Source: Olsenella sp. An293 (GTDB lineage: Bacteria > Actinomycetota > Coriobacteriia > Coriobacteriales > Atopobiaceae). Taken from it: a DNA stretch of 64,000 nucleotides. The position numbers and the translations under genes are program-made. This document shows, piece after piece, positions 17,730 through 25,895 of this stretch; the stretch's first letter is position 1, and every line of letters starts with the position of its first letter. Under the pieces are notes generated by a model. The model was not told the origin of the DNA. It did no database searches and was given only the letters and a program-made list of their open reading frames with translations. Location of the stretch: contig NZ_NFIT01000005.1 in assembly GCF_002159495.1 (NCBI RefSeq), positions 143,501-207,500 on the forward strand, written 5' to 3'.

Positions 17730-18371
17730 ATGAGAAGAACCAAGACGCCGCTCGTGCTCGGCTCGGCGCTTGCCCTTACGTTCGCCCTCGGCGCGACCGC
17801 CTGCAACCAGCAGCCGCAGGCACAGGACACGCCGGCCGAGGAAGTCACCGAAAGCCAGCAGGTCGAGGACGCCCCTGCCGATGACGCCGCTGACAACGTC
17901 CCGAGCACGACGGACGAGGTCGGCACCGCGGGCGACCCCGCCAACCCGCCCCAGGCAACGCTCGTCTGCGGGTCTGAGAGCGTCTACCCTCTCACCTGCA
18001 GCTCCACCTGGACCTTTGAGCAGGACGGCGAGTCCATGACCGTCACGACCGACGCTGCGCACCCCGTGCAATACGACGCGGACGGCATGCCCACGGCCAA
18101 CGTGGACGAGCCGACCGAGGTCACGGCGAGCTTTGACGAGCCCGCCACCTACGTCGACGTGATGCGCTATGCCGAGGACGACCTCGCGGCGGCCGCCGAG
18201 GAGGCGGGGTCTGCGCAGGACGTCGCCGCGAGCGACGTCGTCGGCGAAATCATCGATGCCAACCTCGGCGAGGACGGGACCGTGGGCCTCACCGTGGAGC
18301 CCGGCTACCGCTACGCGCTCGAGGTCAGCTTCGAGAACGGCATCTGCACGTACGTCTTTACCGTCCGCTGA
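17730..18371 (+). CDS. Small lipoprotein, paralogue of the preceding gene
   Basis: 213 residues; start ATG at 17730 with AAGGAGAG upstream. Signal peptide ends GATAC with Cys25 as likely lipid anchor, followed by an acidic Gln/Glu/Ala-rich linker to about residue 75. The remaining domain repeats the unit of the upstream lipoprotein: W.F..DG, DEPTEVTASFDEPA, VDVMRYAEDDL, VEPGYRYALEV and a final YVFTVR. The 48-base gap suggests one operon. It ends at a bidirectional terminator. Function unknown. Confidence 0.75.
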   Translation: MRRTKTPLVLGSALALTFALGATACNQQPQAQDTPAEEVTESQQVEDAPADDAADNVPSTTDEVGTAGDPANPPQATLVCGSESVYPLTCSSTWTFEQDGESMTVTTDAAHPVQYDADGMPTANVDEPTEVTASFDEPATYVDVMRYAEDDLAAAAEEAGSAQDVAASDVVGEIIDANLGEDGTVGLTVEPGYRYALEVSFENGICTYVFTVR

Positions 18372-18421
18372 TGCGCTCGGAGGGGGAGCGGGGGCGACGG
18401 TCAATTTGTGCGACTTGATCT

Positions 18422-18462
18422 GACGTGCGTGAGAGCGGGACTACCCCGCTTTCACGCACGTC
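18422..18462. terminator. Bidirectional terminator between lipoprotein and nadE
   Basis: Arms GACGTGCGTGAGAGCGGG (18422-18439) and the complement at 18445-18462 pair with one mismatch around a short loop, between convergent genes. Confidence 0.75.
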
Positions 18463-18468
18463 TTCGCA

Positions 18469-20409
18469 TCACAGTGTCTCGAGCTCGGCGAGCCAGAGCG
18501 CGGAGCAGGCGTCCGAGGGCATGCGCAGATCGCCGCGCGGGCTCACTGCCGCCGAGCCCACCTTGGGGCCGTCGGGCAGGCAGCTGCGTTTGAACTGCTG
18601 GGCAAAGTAACGGCGGTAGAAGACCTTGAGCCAGGAGAGGATCGTGGCGTCGTCGTACTTCTCGCCCAGAGCATAGCGGGCGAGACGGTAGACCTTGGCC
18701 GGGTTGGTGCCGCGGCGCAGCACCTCGTAGAGGAAGAAGTCGTGCAGCTCGTAGGGACCCACGAGGTCCTCGGTCTTCTGCGCGATCTTGCCGTCACCCG
18801 CGGCGGGGAGGAGCTCCGGGGAGACCGGGGTGTCCAGCACGTCAAGAAGGACCTCGGACTCCGCGACGTTTCCGCAGGTGTCCGCCACGTAGCGCACGAG
18901 ATGACGCACCAGCGTCTTGGGCACGCTCGCGTTGACGGCGTACATGGACATGTGGTCGCCGTTGTAGGTGGCCCAGCCCAGCGCCAGCTCCGAGAGGTCT
19001 CCCGTGCCAATGACGAGCCCGCCCTCCTGGTTGGCGACGTCCATAAGGATCTGCGTGCGCTCGCGTGCCTGGGCGTTCTCGTAGGTGACGTCATGGACCG
19101 ACTCGTCGTGCCCGATGTCGGCGAAGTGCTGGCGCACCGAGGGCCCGATGACGACCTCGCGCAGCTGCACGCCAAGGGCCTGCGAGAGCAGGGTGGCGTT
19201 GTCATGCGTACGGTCCGTGGTGCCAAAGCCCGGCATGGTCACGGCGATGATGCCGCGGCGATCAAGGCCGAGAAGGTCAAAGGCCCGCACGGTCACGAGC
19301 AGCGCGAGGGTGGAGTCGAGGCCGCCGGAGACGCCGATGACCGCCTTGCTCGAACGCGTATGCGCGAGACGCTTGGCGAGGCCGTGCGCCTGAATGGCAA
19401 AGACGTCCTCGCAGCGCTCCGCTCGACGGGCGGGGTCGGACGGCACGAAGGGATGCGGGTCGACCCAACGGGTGAGCGGGGTCTCGCGCGAGGCGACGTC
19501 CGCTCCCAGCGAGAAGGGCACGACGGCATAGCCCGCCTCCTCCGGCGCGGCGGCGCACTCGAAGGTGGACATGCGCGTGCGCTCCTGCGCGAGGAAGCGA
19601 ACGTCGATCTCGGAGACGGCGCGGCCGTCGCCGAACGGCTTGCCCTCCGCGAGCAGCCGCCCGTTCTCCGCCACGAGGTCGTGCCCGGAAAAGACGAGGT
19701 CCTGCGTGGACTCGCCGGCGCCGGCGCTGGCGTAGACGTAGCCGCACAGCAGGCGCGCACTCTGGCCGGTAACGAGGCTGCGGCGATAGTCCGCCTTGCC
19801 CACCACGGCGTTGGACGCGCTGAGGTTGCAGACGAGCGTGGCGCCGGCCTGGGCGTGCGCGATCGAGGGCGGCGCGGCGACCCAGAGGTCCTCGCAGATC
19901 TCGGCCGCCACCACGAGCTCCGGAAGCTCGAGGCACGAGAAGAGCAGGCTGGTGCCCATGGGCACGTTCTTCTCGCCGCCCACGGAGACGGGGATGGGGT
20001 CAACGGGGCCGGACACGAAGTGGCGCCCCTCGTAGAACTCGTTATAGGTGGGGATGTGGGTCTTGGGCACAAGCCCGAGCACCATGCCATTCGAGACGAC
20101 GGCGGCGCAGTTGTAGAGCTTGCCGCCCGCGCGCACGGGAACGCCCACGAGCAGGAGGGCGTCAAGGTCCGCCGTAGCGGCGGCAAAGCTCGAAAGCCCG
20201 TCGTCCGCCGCACGGATGAGGGCATCCTGCCAGAAGAGGTCCTCGCAGGTGTAGCCCGTGAGCGCGAGCTCGGGCAGCACGATGACGGCGGCGCCATCCT
20301 CCTCGGCGGCTCTTCGCGCCGCCGCCACGCAGGACTCCACGTTGAAGGCAACGTCCGCGACGCGCACCTCCGGCGTCACCGCCGCGACCTTGACGAACCC
20401 GTCCACCAT
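18469..20409 (-). CDS. nadE: Glutamine-dependent NAD+ synthetase
   Basis: 646 residues, the two-domain form. The N-terminal nitrilase-like amidase (about 1-290) releases ammonia from glutamine: Glu in VLPELAL (about 47), Lys in LVPKTHIPTYNEFYEGRHF (about 121) and Cys in AEICEDLW (about 175) form the triad. The C-terminal synthetase (about 330-646) carries the ATP loop GVSGGLDSTLALL and adenylates nicotinic acid adenine dinucleotide before amidation to NAD+. Start MVDGF at 20409 is preferred over an upstream in-frame codon because of a GAGAGGGG site just before it. Confidence 0.96.
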   Translation of the reverse strand: MVDGFVKVAAVTPEVRVADVAFNVESCVAAARRAAEEDGAAVIVLPELALTGYTCEDLFWQDALIRAADDGLSSFAAATADLDALLLVGVPVRAGGKLYNCAAVVSNGMVLGLVPKTHIPTYNEFYEGRHFVSGPVDPIPVSVGGEKNVPMGTSLLFSCLELPELVVAAEICEDLWVAAPPSIAHAQAGATLVCNLSASNAVVGKADYRRSLVTGQSARLLCGYVYASAGAGESTQDLVFSGHDLVAENGRLLAEGKPFGDGRAVSEIDVRFLAQERTRMSTFECAAAPEEAGYAVVPFSLGADVASRETPLTRWVDPHPFVPSDPARRAERCEDVFAIQAHGLAKRLAHTRSSKAVIGVSGGLDSTLALLVTVRAFDLLGLDRRGIIAVTMPGFGTTDRTHDNATLLSQALGVQLREVVIGPSVRQHFADIGHDESVHDVTYENAQARERTQILMDVANQEGGLVIGTGDLSELALGWATYNGDHMSMYAVNASVPKTLVRHLVRYVADTCGNVAESEVLLDVLDTPVSPELLPAAGDGKIAQKTEDLVGPYELHDFFLYEVLRRGTNPAKVYRLARYALGEKYDDATILSWLKVFYRRYFAQQFKRSCLPDGPKVGSAAVSPRGDLRMPSDACSALWLAELETL

Positions 20410-20512
20410 CGAAATCCCCTCTCTCAAGGGCCGGAATCTGCCTTGCATCGTATCACGCGGCAGTTTCCCGCGATGCCGTTGGCCATTTTCCCGCCAAGTG
20501 AGCGGCAAGAAA

Positions 20513-20543
20513 CTGGGCGGCCCCGACAACGGAAGCCGCCCAG
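20513..20543 (-). terminator. Terminator of the amino-acid ABC operon
   Basis: CTGGGCGGC and its complement (20513-20521, 20535-20543) form a 9-bp GC-rich stem; on the minus strand TTTCTT follows. It lies about 104 bases past the stop of the ABC ATPase gene. The remaining 20410-20646 gap shows a TACGAT-like -10 for nadE and nothing else clear. Confidence 0.7.
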
Positions 20544-20646
20544 CAAAAGAATCGCAGCTCGGATTGGCGCCAAAGAGCCCATCGAGCGCCTCCCCCGTCC
20601 GCGACCGCACACTTGAGACCAAAAATGCCAGCGGCGGGGCGATCGG

Positions 20647-21429
20647 CTACCCCTCGAGGTAGCGGGCAAGGAACTCGCGAGTACGCGGGTGCTCGGGCGC
20701 CGTGAAGAGCTTCTCGGGCGCGCCCTTCTCGGCGATGACACCCTTGTCCATGAAGACGACCTCGTCGGAGACGTTCTTGGCAAAGGCCATCTCGTGCGTG
20801 ACCACGACCATCGTCATGCCCTCGGCAGCAAGCCGGCGCATGACCTCGAGGACCTCGCCCACGATCTCGGGGTCGAGCGCCGAGGTGGGCTCGTCGAAGA
20901 GCATGAGGTCAGGCTGCATGCAGAGGGCGCGCGCGATGGCGACGCGCTGCTTCTGGCCGCCCGAGAGGTTGTTCACGTCCGCTCGTGCGAAGTCTGCCAG
21001 GCCCACCGACTCGAGGTGACGCATCGCCACCTCCTGCGCCTCGGCCTTAGCGCACTTCTTGAGGGTCACGGGCGCAAGCGTGCAGTTGTCGAGTACGTTC
21101 ATGTTATTGAACAGGTTGAAGCCCTGGAAGACCATGCCGATCTTCTCGCGCAGGCGGTTCACGTCCACATGCTCGGCGGCGAGGTCGGCGCCGTGGAACC
21201 ACACGTGGCCGGCGTCGGGCGTCTCGAGCAGATTGATGCAGCGCAGCAGGGTGGACTTTCCCGAACCAGAGGCGCCGATGATGGTGACCACCTGGCCGGG
21301 CATGACGTCGAGGTTGATGTCGCGCAGAACCTCGAGGTCACCGAAGCTCTTGCGCAGGCCCTCGATGCGAACCATGGGCTCGACGGCAGCGGCGGCGGAG
21401 GCCGCGACGTTCAGGTTCTTCTCGCTCAT
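20647..21429 (-). CDS. Polar amino-acid ABC transporter ATPase
   Basis: 260 residues, GlnQ/HisP type. Walker [11 protein letters not shown] near 52-61, Q-loop FQGFNLF, signature [15 protein letters not shown] near 157-171, Walker [13 protein letters not shown], and the H-loop VTHEM. It powers uptake through the adjacent permease. The first 18 residues are an Ala-rich extension beginning MSEKN. Starts three bases after the permease stop; last gene of the operon, followed by a terminator. Confidence 0.95.
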   Translation of the reverse strand: MSEKNLNVAASAAAAVEPMVRIEGLRKSFGDLEVLRDINLDVMPGQVVTIIGASGSGKSTLLRCINLLETPDAGHVWFHGADLAAEHVDVNRLREKIGMVFQGFNLFNNMNVLDNCTLAPVTLKKCAKAEAQEVAMRHLESVGLADFARADVNNLSGGQKQRVAIARALCMQPDLMLFDEPTSALDPEIVGEVLEVMRRLAAEGMTMVVVTHEMAFAKNVSDEVVFMDKGVIAEKGAPEKLFTAPEHPRTREFLARYLEG

Positions 21430-21432
21430 GGC

Positions 21433-22593
21433 TTACTCCTCCACCTTCACGGGCTGGTCGGACGTGCTGCCCATGGTCTCGGCCTTCACGTTGAAGCGCT
21501 TGGCAAACTTGCCGAGCAGCCACGACGCGACCGCCGTCATGATGAGGTAGAACACGGCGGCCACGAGGTAGGCGTTGAGCTGCTTCCAGTAGATGCCCGC
21601 CACCGTGGACGCGGCGAAGGCCAGGTCGAACACGCCGATGACGGAGAGGACCGACGAGTCCTTGATGTTGATGACGAGCTCGTTGGAGAGGCCGGGGATG
21701 GCGAACTTGATGCCCTGCGGGAAGACGACCCGCACCATGGCCTGCCACTGCGAGAGACCCAGCGACCGCGCCGCCTCCATCTGCCCCTTGTCCACCGACT
21801 CAATGCCGCCGCGCAGCACCTCCATCATATAGGCGGTGGAGTTGAGCGACACCACCACGAGGCCGGCCACAAAGCGCGACCAGATGGCGTTGGTGTCGGT
21901 GACGCTGAGGCCAAAGCTGCTCACGAAGGCAAAGCCCGCATAGTAGATGATGACGCCCTGGACGAGCATCGGCGTGCCGCGCACCACGGTGCTGTAGACC
22001 TTGGCAAACCACACGCCGACCTTCTTGAAGAAGCGCACGCAGTCGTTGTCGGAGCGGTCGACCTGCATGATGCGCACGAAGACCAGCAGCAGCGCCAGGA
22101 AAAACGCGATCAGCGTGCCAAAGACGGCCAGCTCGATGGTGGTGACGATGCCGGTGATGTAGGTGTCGCGACCCTGCTGGAACATGTAGAGCACCTGGGC
22201 GAGCATGTCGTCGGGCATCTTCTCCGCGGCCGCCGCCACCTGCCAGGCGCTCGCCAGCCCCATGACCCATCGGTCGACGAGAAGGACGGCGGTTATCGCC
22301 CAGATCACGTAGGAGCCCACGCGCAGTGCCCGGGCCACGGCCGGCTTGGTGAGCGGCGACGACTCTGCATAGTTGTGCCAGTGGGTGAGCTTGAACAGCA
22401 GCGCCACGGCACAGAGCACGAGCCAGGCGGCCAGGACGTAGTACATCACGAGCTCGACGGTGAAGGCGTGCGCCAGGAAGGAGAGCTCCGGGCGCGGCGA
22501 GCTCGAGAGCAGCATGCCGAGAAACGCCACGACGCTCGTGCCCAGCAGCACGTAGCGATGGTCGCGCGTCACGAAGTCACGCAGTTTAGACAT
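21433..22593 (-). CDS. Amino-acid ABC transporter permease with extra N-terminal helices
   Basis: 386 residues against about 220-250 for usual HisM/GlnP permeases. The C-terminal 240 residues are the standard domain, with the EAA loop (EAARSLGLSQWQAMVRVVFPQ) near 272-292. The N-terminal 130 residues add about three membrane segments (near 16-32, 48-66, 94-110) and a short loop before the domain. Such extended forms occur in amino-acid transporters of Actinobacteria and Firmicutes. As a single permease it would form a homodimer. Middle gene of the operon. Confidence 0.92.
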   Translation of the reverse strand: MSKLRDFVTRDHRYVLLGTSVVAFLGMLLSSSPRPELSFLAHAFTVELVMYYVLAAWLVLCAVALLFKLTHWHNYAESSPLTKPAVARALRVGSYVIWAITAVLLVDRWVMGLASAWQVAAAAEKMPDDMLAQVLYMFQQGRDTYITGIVTTIELAVFGTLIAFFLALLLVFVRIMQVDRSDNDCVRFFKKVGVWFAKVYSTVVRGTPMLVQGVIIYYAGFAFVSSFGLSVTDTNAIWSRFVAGLVVVSLNSTAYMMEVLRGGIESVDKGQMEAARSLGLSQWQAMVRVVFPQGIKFAIPGLSNELVINIKDSSVLSVIGVFDLAFAASTVAGIYWKQLNAYLVAAVFYLIMTAVASWLLGKFAKRFNVKAETMGSTSDQPVKVEE

Positions 22594-22667
22594 TCAGGAC
22601 TCCTCGCGGTTCTTGTCGATATTTCGCCGCAAACGGGACGAGGGCCAGAGCCCCCGCCCCGCTCGGA

Positions 22668-22696
22668 TGATGAAAAGGGACTGTCCCCTTTCATCA
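22668..22696. repeat. 29-bp palindrome, core GGGACTGTCCC, abutting the binding-protein stop
   Basis: Arms TGATGAAAAGGGAC and complement with one mismatch; it ends at 22696, directly next to the TAG of the substrate-binding protein gene (22697-22699 on the minus strand). The TGATGAAAA arm is the same as in the 25867-25895 copy. Between binding protein and permease genes it probably causes partial termination, raising binding-protein expression over membrane parts. Confidence 0.7.
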
Positions 22697-23632
22697 CTAC
22701 GCAGGCTGGCGGTCCATGCAATCCTGCCACATCTCGAGGCGCTCCTCCTCGGTGATGCCGGCGATGATCTCGTTGAGGCGGTCGAGCATCTCGTCGTTGC
22801 CCTTGGCGATGGCCGCGTTGTCCGGGTTGCTCGGATCGGAGAAGCCCTCGCCCTCCTCGAGCTCGACCTTCATGAGGTCAGGGTAGTTCTCGAGCAGGTT
22901 GGGCAGCGACATCGAGGAGAACGTGACGGCGTCGCAGGTGCCGTTCTCGATGGCGTCGACGACGAGCGGCACCGTGGCGACGGGCGTCATGTGGTTGACG
23001 TCGGGAATCTCATCGATGAGGTCGTCGTAGAAGGTGTCCTTCTGGCCGAGGACGGAGGCGCCGGAGAAGTCGGAGAGCTTGGTGGCGTCGGCGTAGTCGC
23101 CATCCTTCTTGACGACGATGATGACCTCGTCGTCGATGTAGGAGTCGGTGAAGTCCGCGGACTCGGCGCGCTCCGGGGTGACGGACATGCCGGCGCAGAT
23201 GATGTCGATGGTGCCGTTGTTGAGGGAGTCGACGAGCGCGCCAAAGTCCATCTTCACCGCGACAGGCTCCATGCCCAGCTCCTCGGCGATACGCTTGGCG
23301 ATCTGAACGTCGTAGCCGTCGGCGAAGGCGCCCTCGACGTTCTCGATGGGGATGGTGGTGTCGGACTCCTCGGTCGCCTGCCAGTTGTAGGGGGCGTAGG
23401 CGGCCTCCATGCCCACGCGCAGCGTCACGCCGTCGCCGAGGGTCGCAGCGCCGTCGGCGTTTGCGGCAGGCTCGTCGGTCGCGTCGGTGGTGTCCGTGGT
23501 GGAGTCCTGCGCGGCGGGGCCGCAGCCGGAAAGGACCATCACGCCTCCCATGCCCGCCACGAGGCTCGAGAGCTTGAGGAAGTCGCGGCGAGAGACTCTG
23601 TCAGATACGTACACGTGCGGGGTGGCCTTCAT
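22697..23632 (-). CDS. Amino-acid ABC transporter substrate-binding lipoprotein
   Basis: 311 residues of the family 3 solute-binding proteins. The signal has a twin-arginine pattern (SRRDFLKL, near 14-21) together with a lipobox LSGC near residue 37, so export could be by Tat followed by lipidation. The mature domain shows LRVGMEAAYAPYNW at its start, GYDVQIAKRIAEELG, and an FTDSYIDDE turn near 175. Start chosen at 23632 with AAAGGA upstream. Ligand not fixed by sequence; the divergent cysteine desulfidase gene makes cysteine or cystine the leading guess. Confidence 0.93.
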   Translation of the reverse strand: MKATPHVYVSDRVSRRDFLKLSSLVAGMGGVMVLSGCGPAAQDSTTDTTDATDEPAANADGAATLGDGVTLRVGMEAAYAPYNWQATEESDTTIPIENVEGAFADGYDVQIAKRIAEELGMEPVAVKMDFGALVDSLNNGTIDIICAGMSVTPERAESADFTDSYIDDEVIIVVKKDGDYADATKLSDFSGASVLGQKDTFYDDLIDEIPDVNHMTPVATVPLVVDAIENGTCDAVTFSSMSLPNLLENYPDLMKVELEEGEGFSDPSNPDNAAIAKGNDEMLDRLNEIIAGITEEERLEMWQDCMDRQPA

Positions 23633-23822
23633 GGTGGTTCCTTTCCCTTTTTGAGTAATCCCCTTCCGCGCGACGCAACCGGAGGGGACCCATTCCCCTC
23701 CCCCTTGCAACTTAATGCGAGAAAGTTACGCGCACGTCGGCAGGATACAACGGGGCGAGAAGAACCTCGAGGTGATACCATCGTGGGAAACACCGCCGTA
23801 ACGGGTTGCCCAGGAGGCCTTC

Positions 23823-25109
23823 ATGGACCAGGAAAACTACGACGCCTACGTCGCCATCCTCGAGGAGGAGCTCGTCTGCGCGATGGGCTGCACCGAGCCC
23901 ATCGCCGTGGCCTACTGTGCCGCGCTCGCGCGCCAGACGCTCGGCACGCTGCCGGAGCGCGTTGACGTGGCGGCCTCCGCCAACATCATCAAGAATGTGA
24001 AGAGCGTCGTCGTCCCCAACACGGGCGGCGCGCGCGGCATCGAGGCCGCCGCGGCGGCGGGCGTGGTGGCAGGAGACGCCGAGGCCAAGCTCGAGGTCCT
24101 GGCAGGCGTGACCGGCGAGGAGATTGCCGAGATGCGCGATTTTCTCGCCACGCACGAGGTCACCGTGGTGCCGAGCGAGCGCCCGTGGATCTTTGACATC
24201 CAGGTGCGCGTCTCGGGCGGCGGCCACGAGGCGTTCTGCGAGATCGCCGGCTCGCACACCAACGTCATCCGCGTGGAGCGCGACGGCGAGGTCCTTCTCA
24301 GCGAGCCCTTCGAGGAGACCGCGGGCGAGGGGGACGCCGGCGTCGACCGCAGCTGCCTCTCCATCGAGAAGATCGTCGAGTTTGCCGACGAGGTGGACCT
24401 CGAGGACGTGAAGCAGCTGCTCGGCCGCCAGATCGCCTGCAACATGGCCATCGCGCGCGAGGGACTGGACGGCGCGTGGGGCGCGGGCATCGGCAAGGTG
24501 CTGCTCGAGGCGTACGGCGACGGCGTGGCAAACCGCGCCAAGGCGTGGGCTGCCGCTGGCTCCGACGCCCGCATGGGCGGCTGCGAGCTTCCCGTGGTCA
24601 TCAACTCCGGCAGCGGCAACCAGGGCCTCACCGCCAGTGTCCCCGTGATCGTCTATGCGCAGGAGCTGGGCGTCTCCCACGAGGAGCTGCTGCGAGCGCT
24701 CGTGGTGTCCAACCTGGTGACCATCCACCTCAAGACCGGCATCGGCCGACTCTCCGCCTACTGCGGCGCCACGAGCGCGGGAGCTGGCGCGGCGGCCGGC
24801 ATCACCTACCTCTACGGCGGGCGAGCGGACGAGATTTCCCACACCGTGGTCAACGCCATCGCCATCGACTCCGGCATGGTCTGCGACGGCGCCAAGGCGA
24901 GCTGCGCGGCCAAGATCGCGAGCGCGGTGGAGGCCGGCCTTCTGGGCATGCAGATGCAGAGCCAGGGCAAGCAGTTCTACGGCGGCGACGGCATCGTAGT
25001 CAAGGGCGTGGAGAACACGATCCGCAACGTGGGTGTTTTGGCCGCTCGGGGCATGCGCGAGACAGACCGGACGATCATTGAGCTCATGTGCGGGTCCGGC
25101 GCGTGCTGA
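23823..25109 (+). CDS. cyuA: L-cysteine desulfidase (CyuA/UPF0597 family)
   Basis: 428 residues. Members contain a [4Fe-4S] cluster and break L-cysteine to pyruvate, ammonia and sulfide; related to the serine dehydratase alpha fold. Seen: CAMGCTEPIAVAY near 18-30 with cluster-type cysteines, the NTGGARGIEAAAA block near 60-72, NSGSGNQG near 260, and C-terminal CDGAKASCAAKI near 355-366 with further conserved cysteines. Divergent from the ABC transporter operon with a 190-base shared control region, which suggests joint control for cysteine uptake and breakdown (inference). Start has AGGAGG just upstream. Confidence 0.88.
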   Translation: MDQENYDAYVAILEEELVCAMGCTEPIAVAYCAALARQTLGTLPERVDVAASANIIKNVKSVVVPNTGGARGIEAAAAAGVVAGDAEAKLEVLAGVTGEEIAEMRDFLATHEVTVVPSERPWIFDIQVRVSGGGHEAFCEIAGSHTNVIRVERDGEVLLSEPFEETAGEGDAGVDRSCLSIEKIVEFADEVDLEDVKQLLGRQIACNMAIAREGLDGAWGAGIGKVLLEAYGDGVANRAKAWAAAGSDARMGGCELPVVINSGSGNQGLTASVPVIVYAQELGVSHEELLRALVVSNLVTIHLKTGIGRLSAYCGATSAGAGAAAGITYLYGGRADEISHTVVNAIAIDSGMVCDGAKASCAAKIASAVEAGLLGMQMQSQGKQFYGGDGIVVKGVENTIRNVGVLAARGMRETDRTIIELMCGSGAC

Positions 25110-25120
25110 CGTCTCCTTCG

Positions 25121-25218
25121 GCGCGGGCGCGGTGATAAGAACCCGGCGCTCGGACAGTCCTCGCCGCGCAGGGCGCGGCTGCGGAACTCGCGGCGGGCTC
25201 TTATCGCCGCGCCCGCGC
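25121..25218. terminator. Long inverted repeat after cyuA
   Basis: 25-nt arms at 25121-25145 and 25194-25218 match at 23 positions with one further G-U pair; a GCCGCGC/GCGCGGC hairpin sits inside (about 25163-25179). The arm contains GATAAGAA, related to the recurrent CGAGAAGAAC word. No U tract. Starts about 12 bases past the cyuA stop, between convergent genes. Confidence 0.6.
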
Positions 25219-25250
25219 AGTGCCGTTATCGGCGCCTTGGGCAGCTAGGC

Positions 25251-25294
25251 GCGGATTGCGGACGGTTTCTCGTCCCAAAACGTCCGGAAGCCGC
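25251..25294 (-). terminator. Hairpin after ogt
   Basis: GCGG..CGGACG and CGTCCG..CCGC arms around a 16-base loop, ending four bases before the ogt stop codon on the minus strand. Confidence 0.45.
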
Positions 25295-25297
25295 ACG

Positions 25298-25801
25298 TCA
25301 ACGGGCAGGGGTGGTGCTCTCCAGCTCCAGCTCTAGCAGCGCACACTTGCGGTCGAGGCCGCCGGCGTAGCCGGTGAGGGAGCCGTCCGCGCCCACCACG
25401 CGGTGGCACGGGATGATCACGCTGACGGGGTTCTTGCCCACGGCGGAGCCGACGGCGCGCGGCGAGCTACCCAACGCCGCCGCAAGTTCGCCATACGTGC
25501 GCGTTTCCCCATACGGGATGGCGAGAAGCGCGTCCCACACGCGGCGCTGGAACGCGGTGCCGCGCGGCGCCAACGGAACGTCCGCCGCAGACGGACGTTC
25601 CTCTGCGAAGTACGCATCCAGCCAGCGGCGCGCAGCAGCCAGCGCGGGCGCCTCAAGCTCCACGTTCTTCTCGCCATCCTCCAGTCCGCGAGCAAAGTAG
25701 CGCTGACCGTAGAACCACGCGCCCGCCAGACCGTCACCGTCTGCCGCAAGCAGCATCCTCCCAAGAGGGGACTCGTAGTCGCAGGCGTACATATCGGCCA
25801 C
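25298..25801 (-). CDS. ogt: Methylated-DNA--protein-cysteine methyltransferase
   Basis: 167 residues from a GTG at 25801. It transfers alkyl groups from O6-alkylguanine in DNA to its own cysteine. The active site IPCHRV lies near residues 135-140, preceded by the helix-turn-helix IPYGETRTYGELA and the arginine finger region SSPRAVGSAVGKNP. The GTG is chosen because GGAGG stands a few bases ahead; the ATG three codons later (25792) is the alternative. Upstream in-frame codons run into the GGGACTGTCCC palindrome and are unlikely. Confidence 0.92.
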   Translation of the reverse strand: MADMYACDYESPLGRMLLAADGDGLAGAWFYGQRYFARGLEDGEKNVELEAPALAAARRWLDAYFAEERPSAADVPLAPRGTAFQRRVWDALLAIPYGETRTYGELAAALGSSPRAVGSAVGKNPVSVIIPCHRVVGADGSLTGYAGGLDRKCALLELELESTTPAR

Positions 25802-25866
25802 CAATCCTCCAAGCTGCACTATAAGAGTGCGATTTCCTGAGAAAAACGCGCTGTCCGAGCACATCC

Positions 25867-25895
25867 TGATGAAAAGGGACTGTCCCTTTTCATCA
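25867..25895. repeat. 29-bp perfect palindrome including the stop of the TsaBD fusion gene
   Basis: Perfect 14-nt arms around one base, core GGGACTGTCCC, outer TGATGAAAA. The right arm contains the stop codon of the minus-strand fusion gene (25893-25895). Same outer arms as at 22668-22696. Confidence 0.75.
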
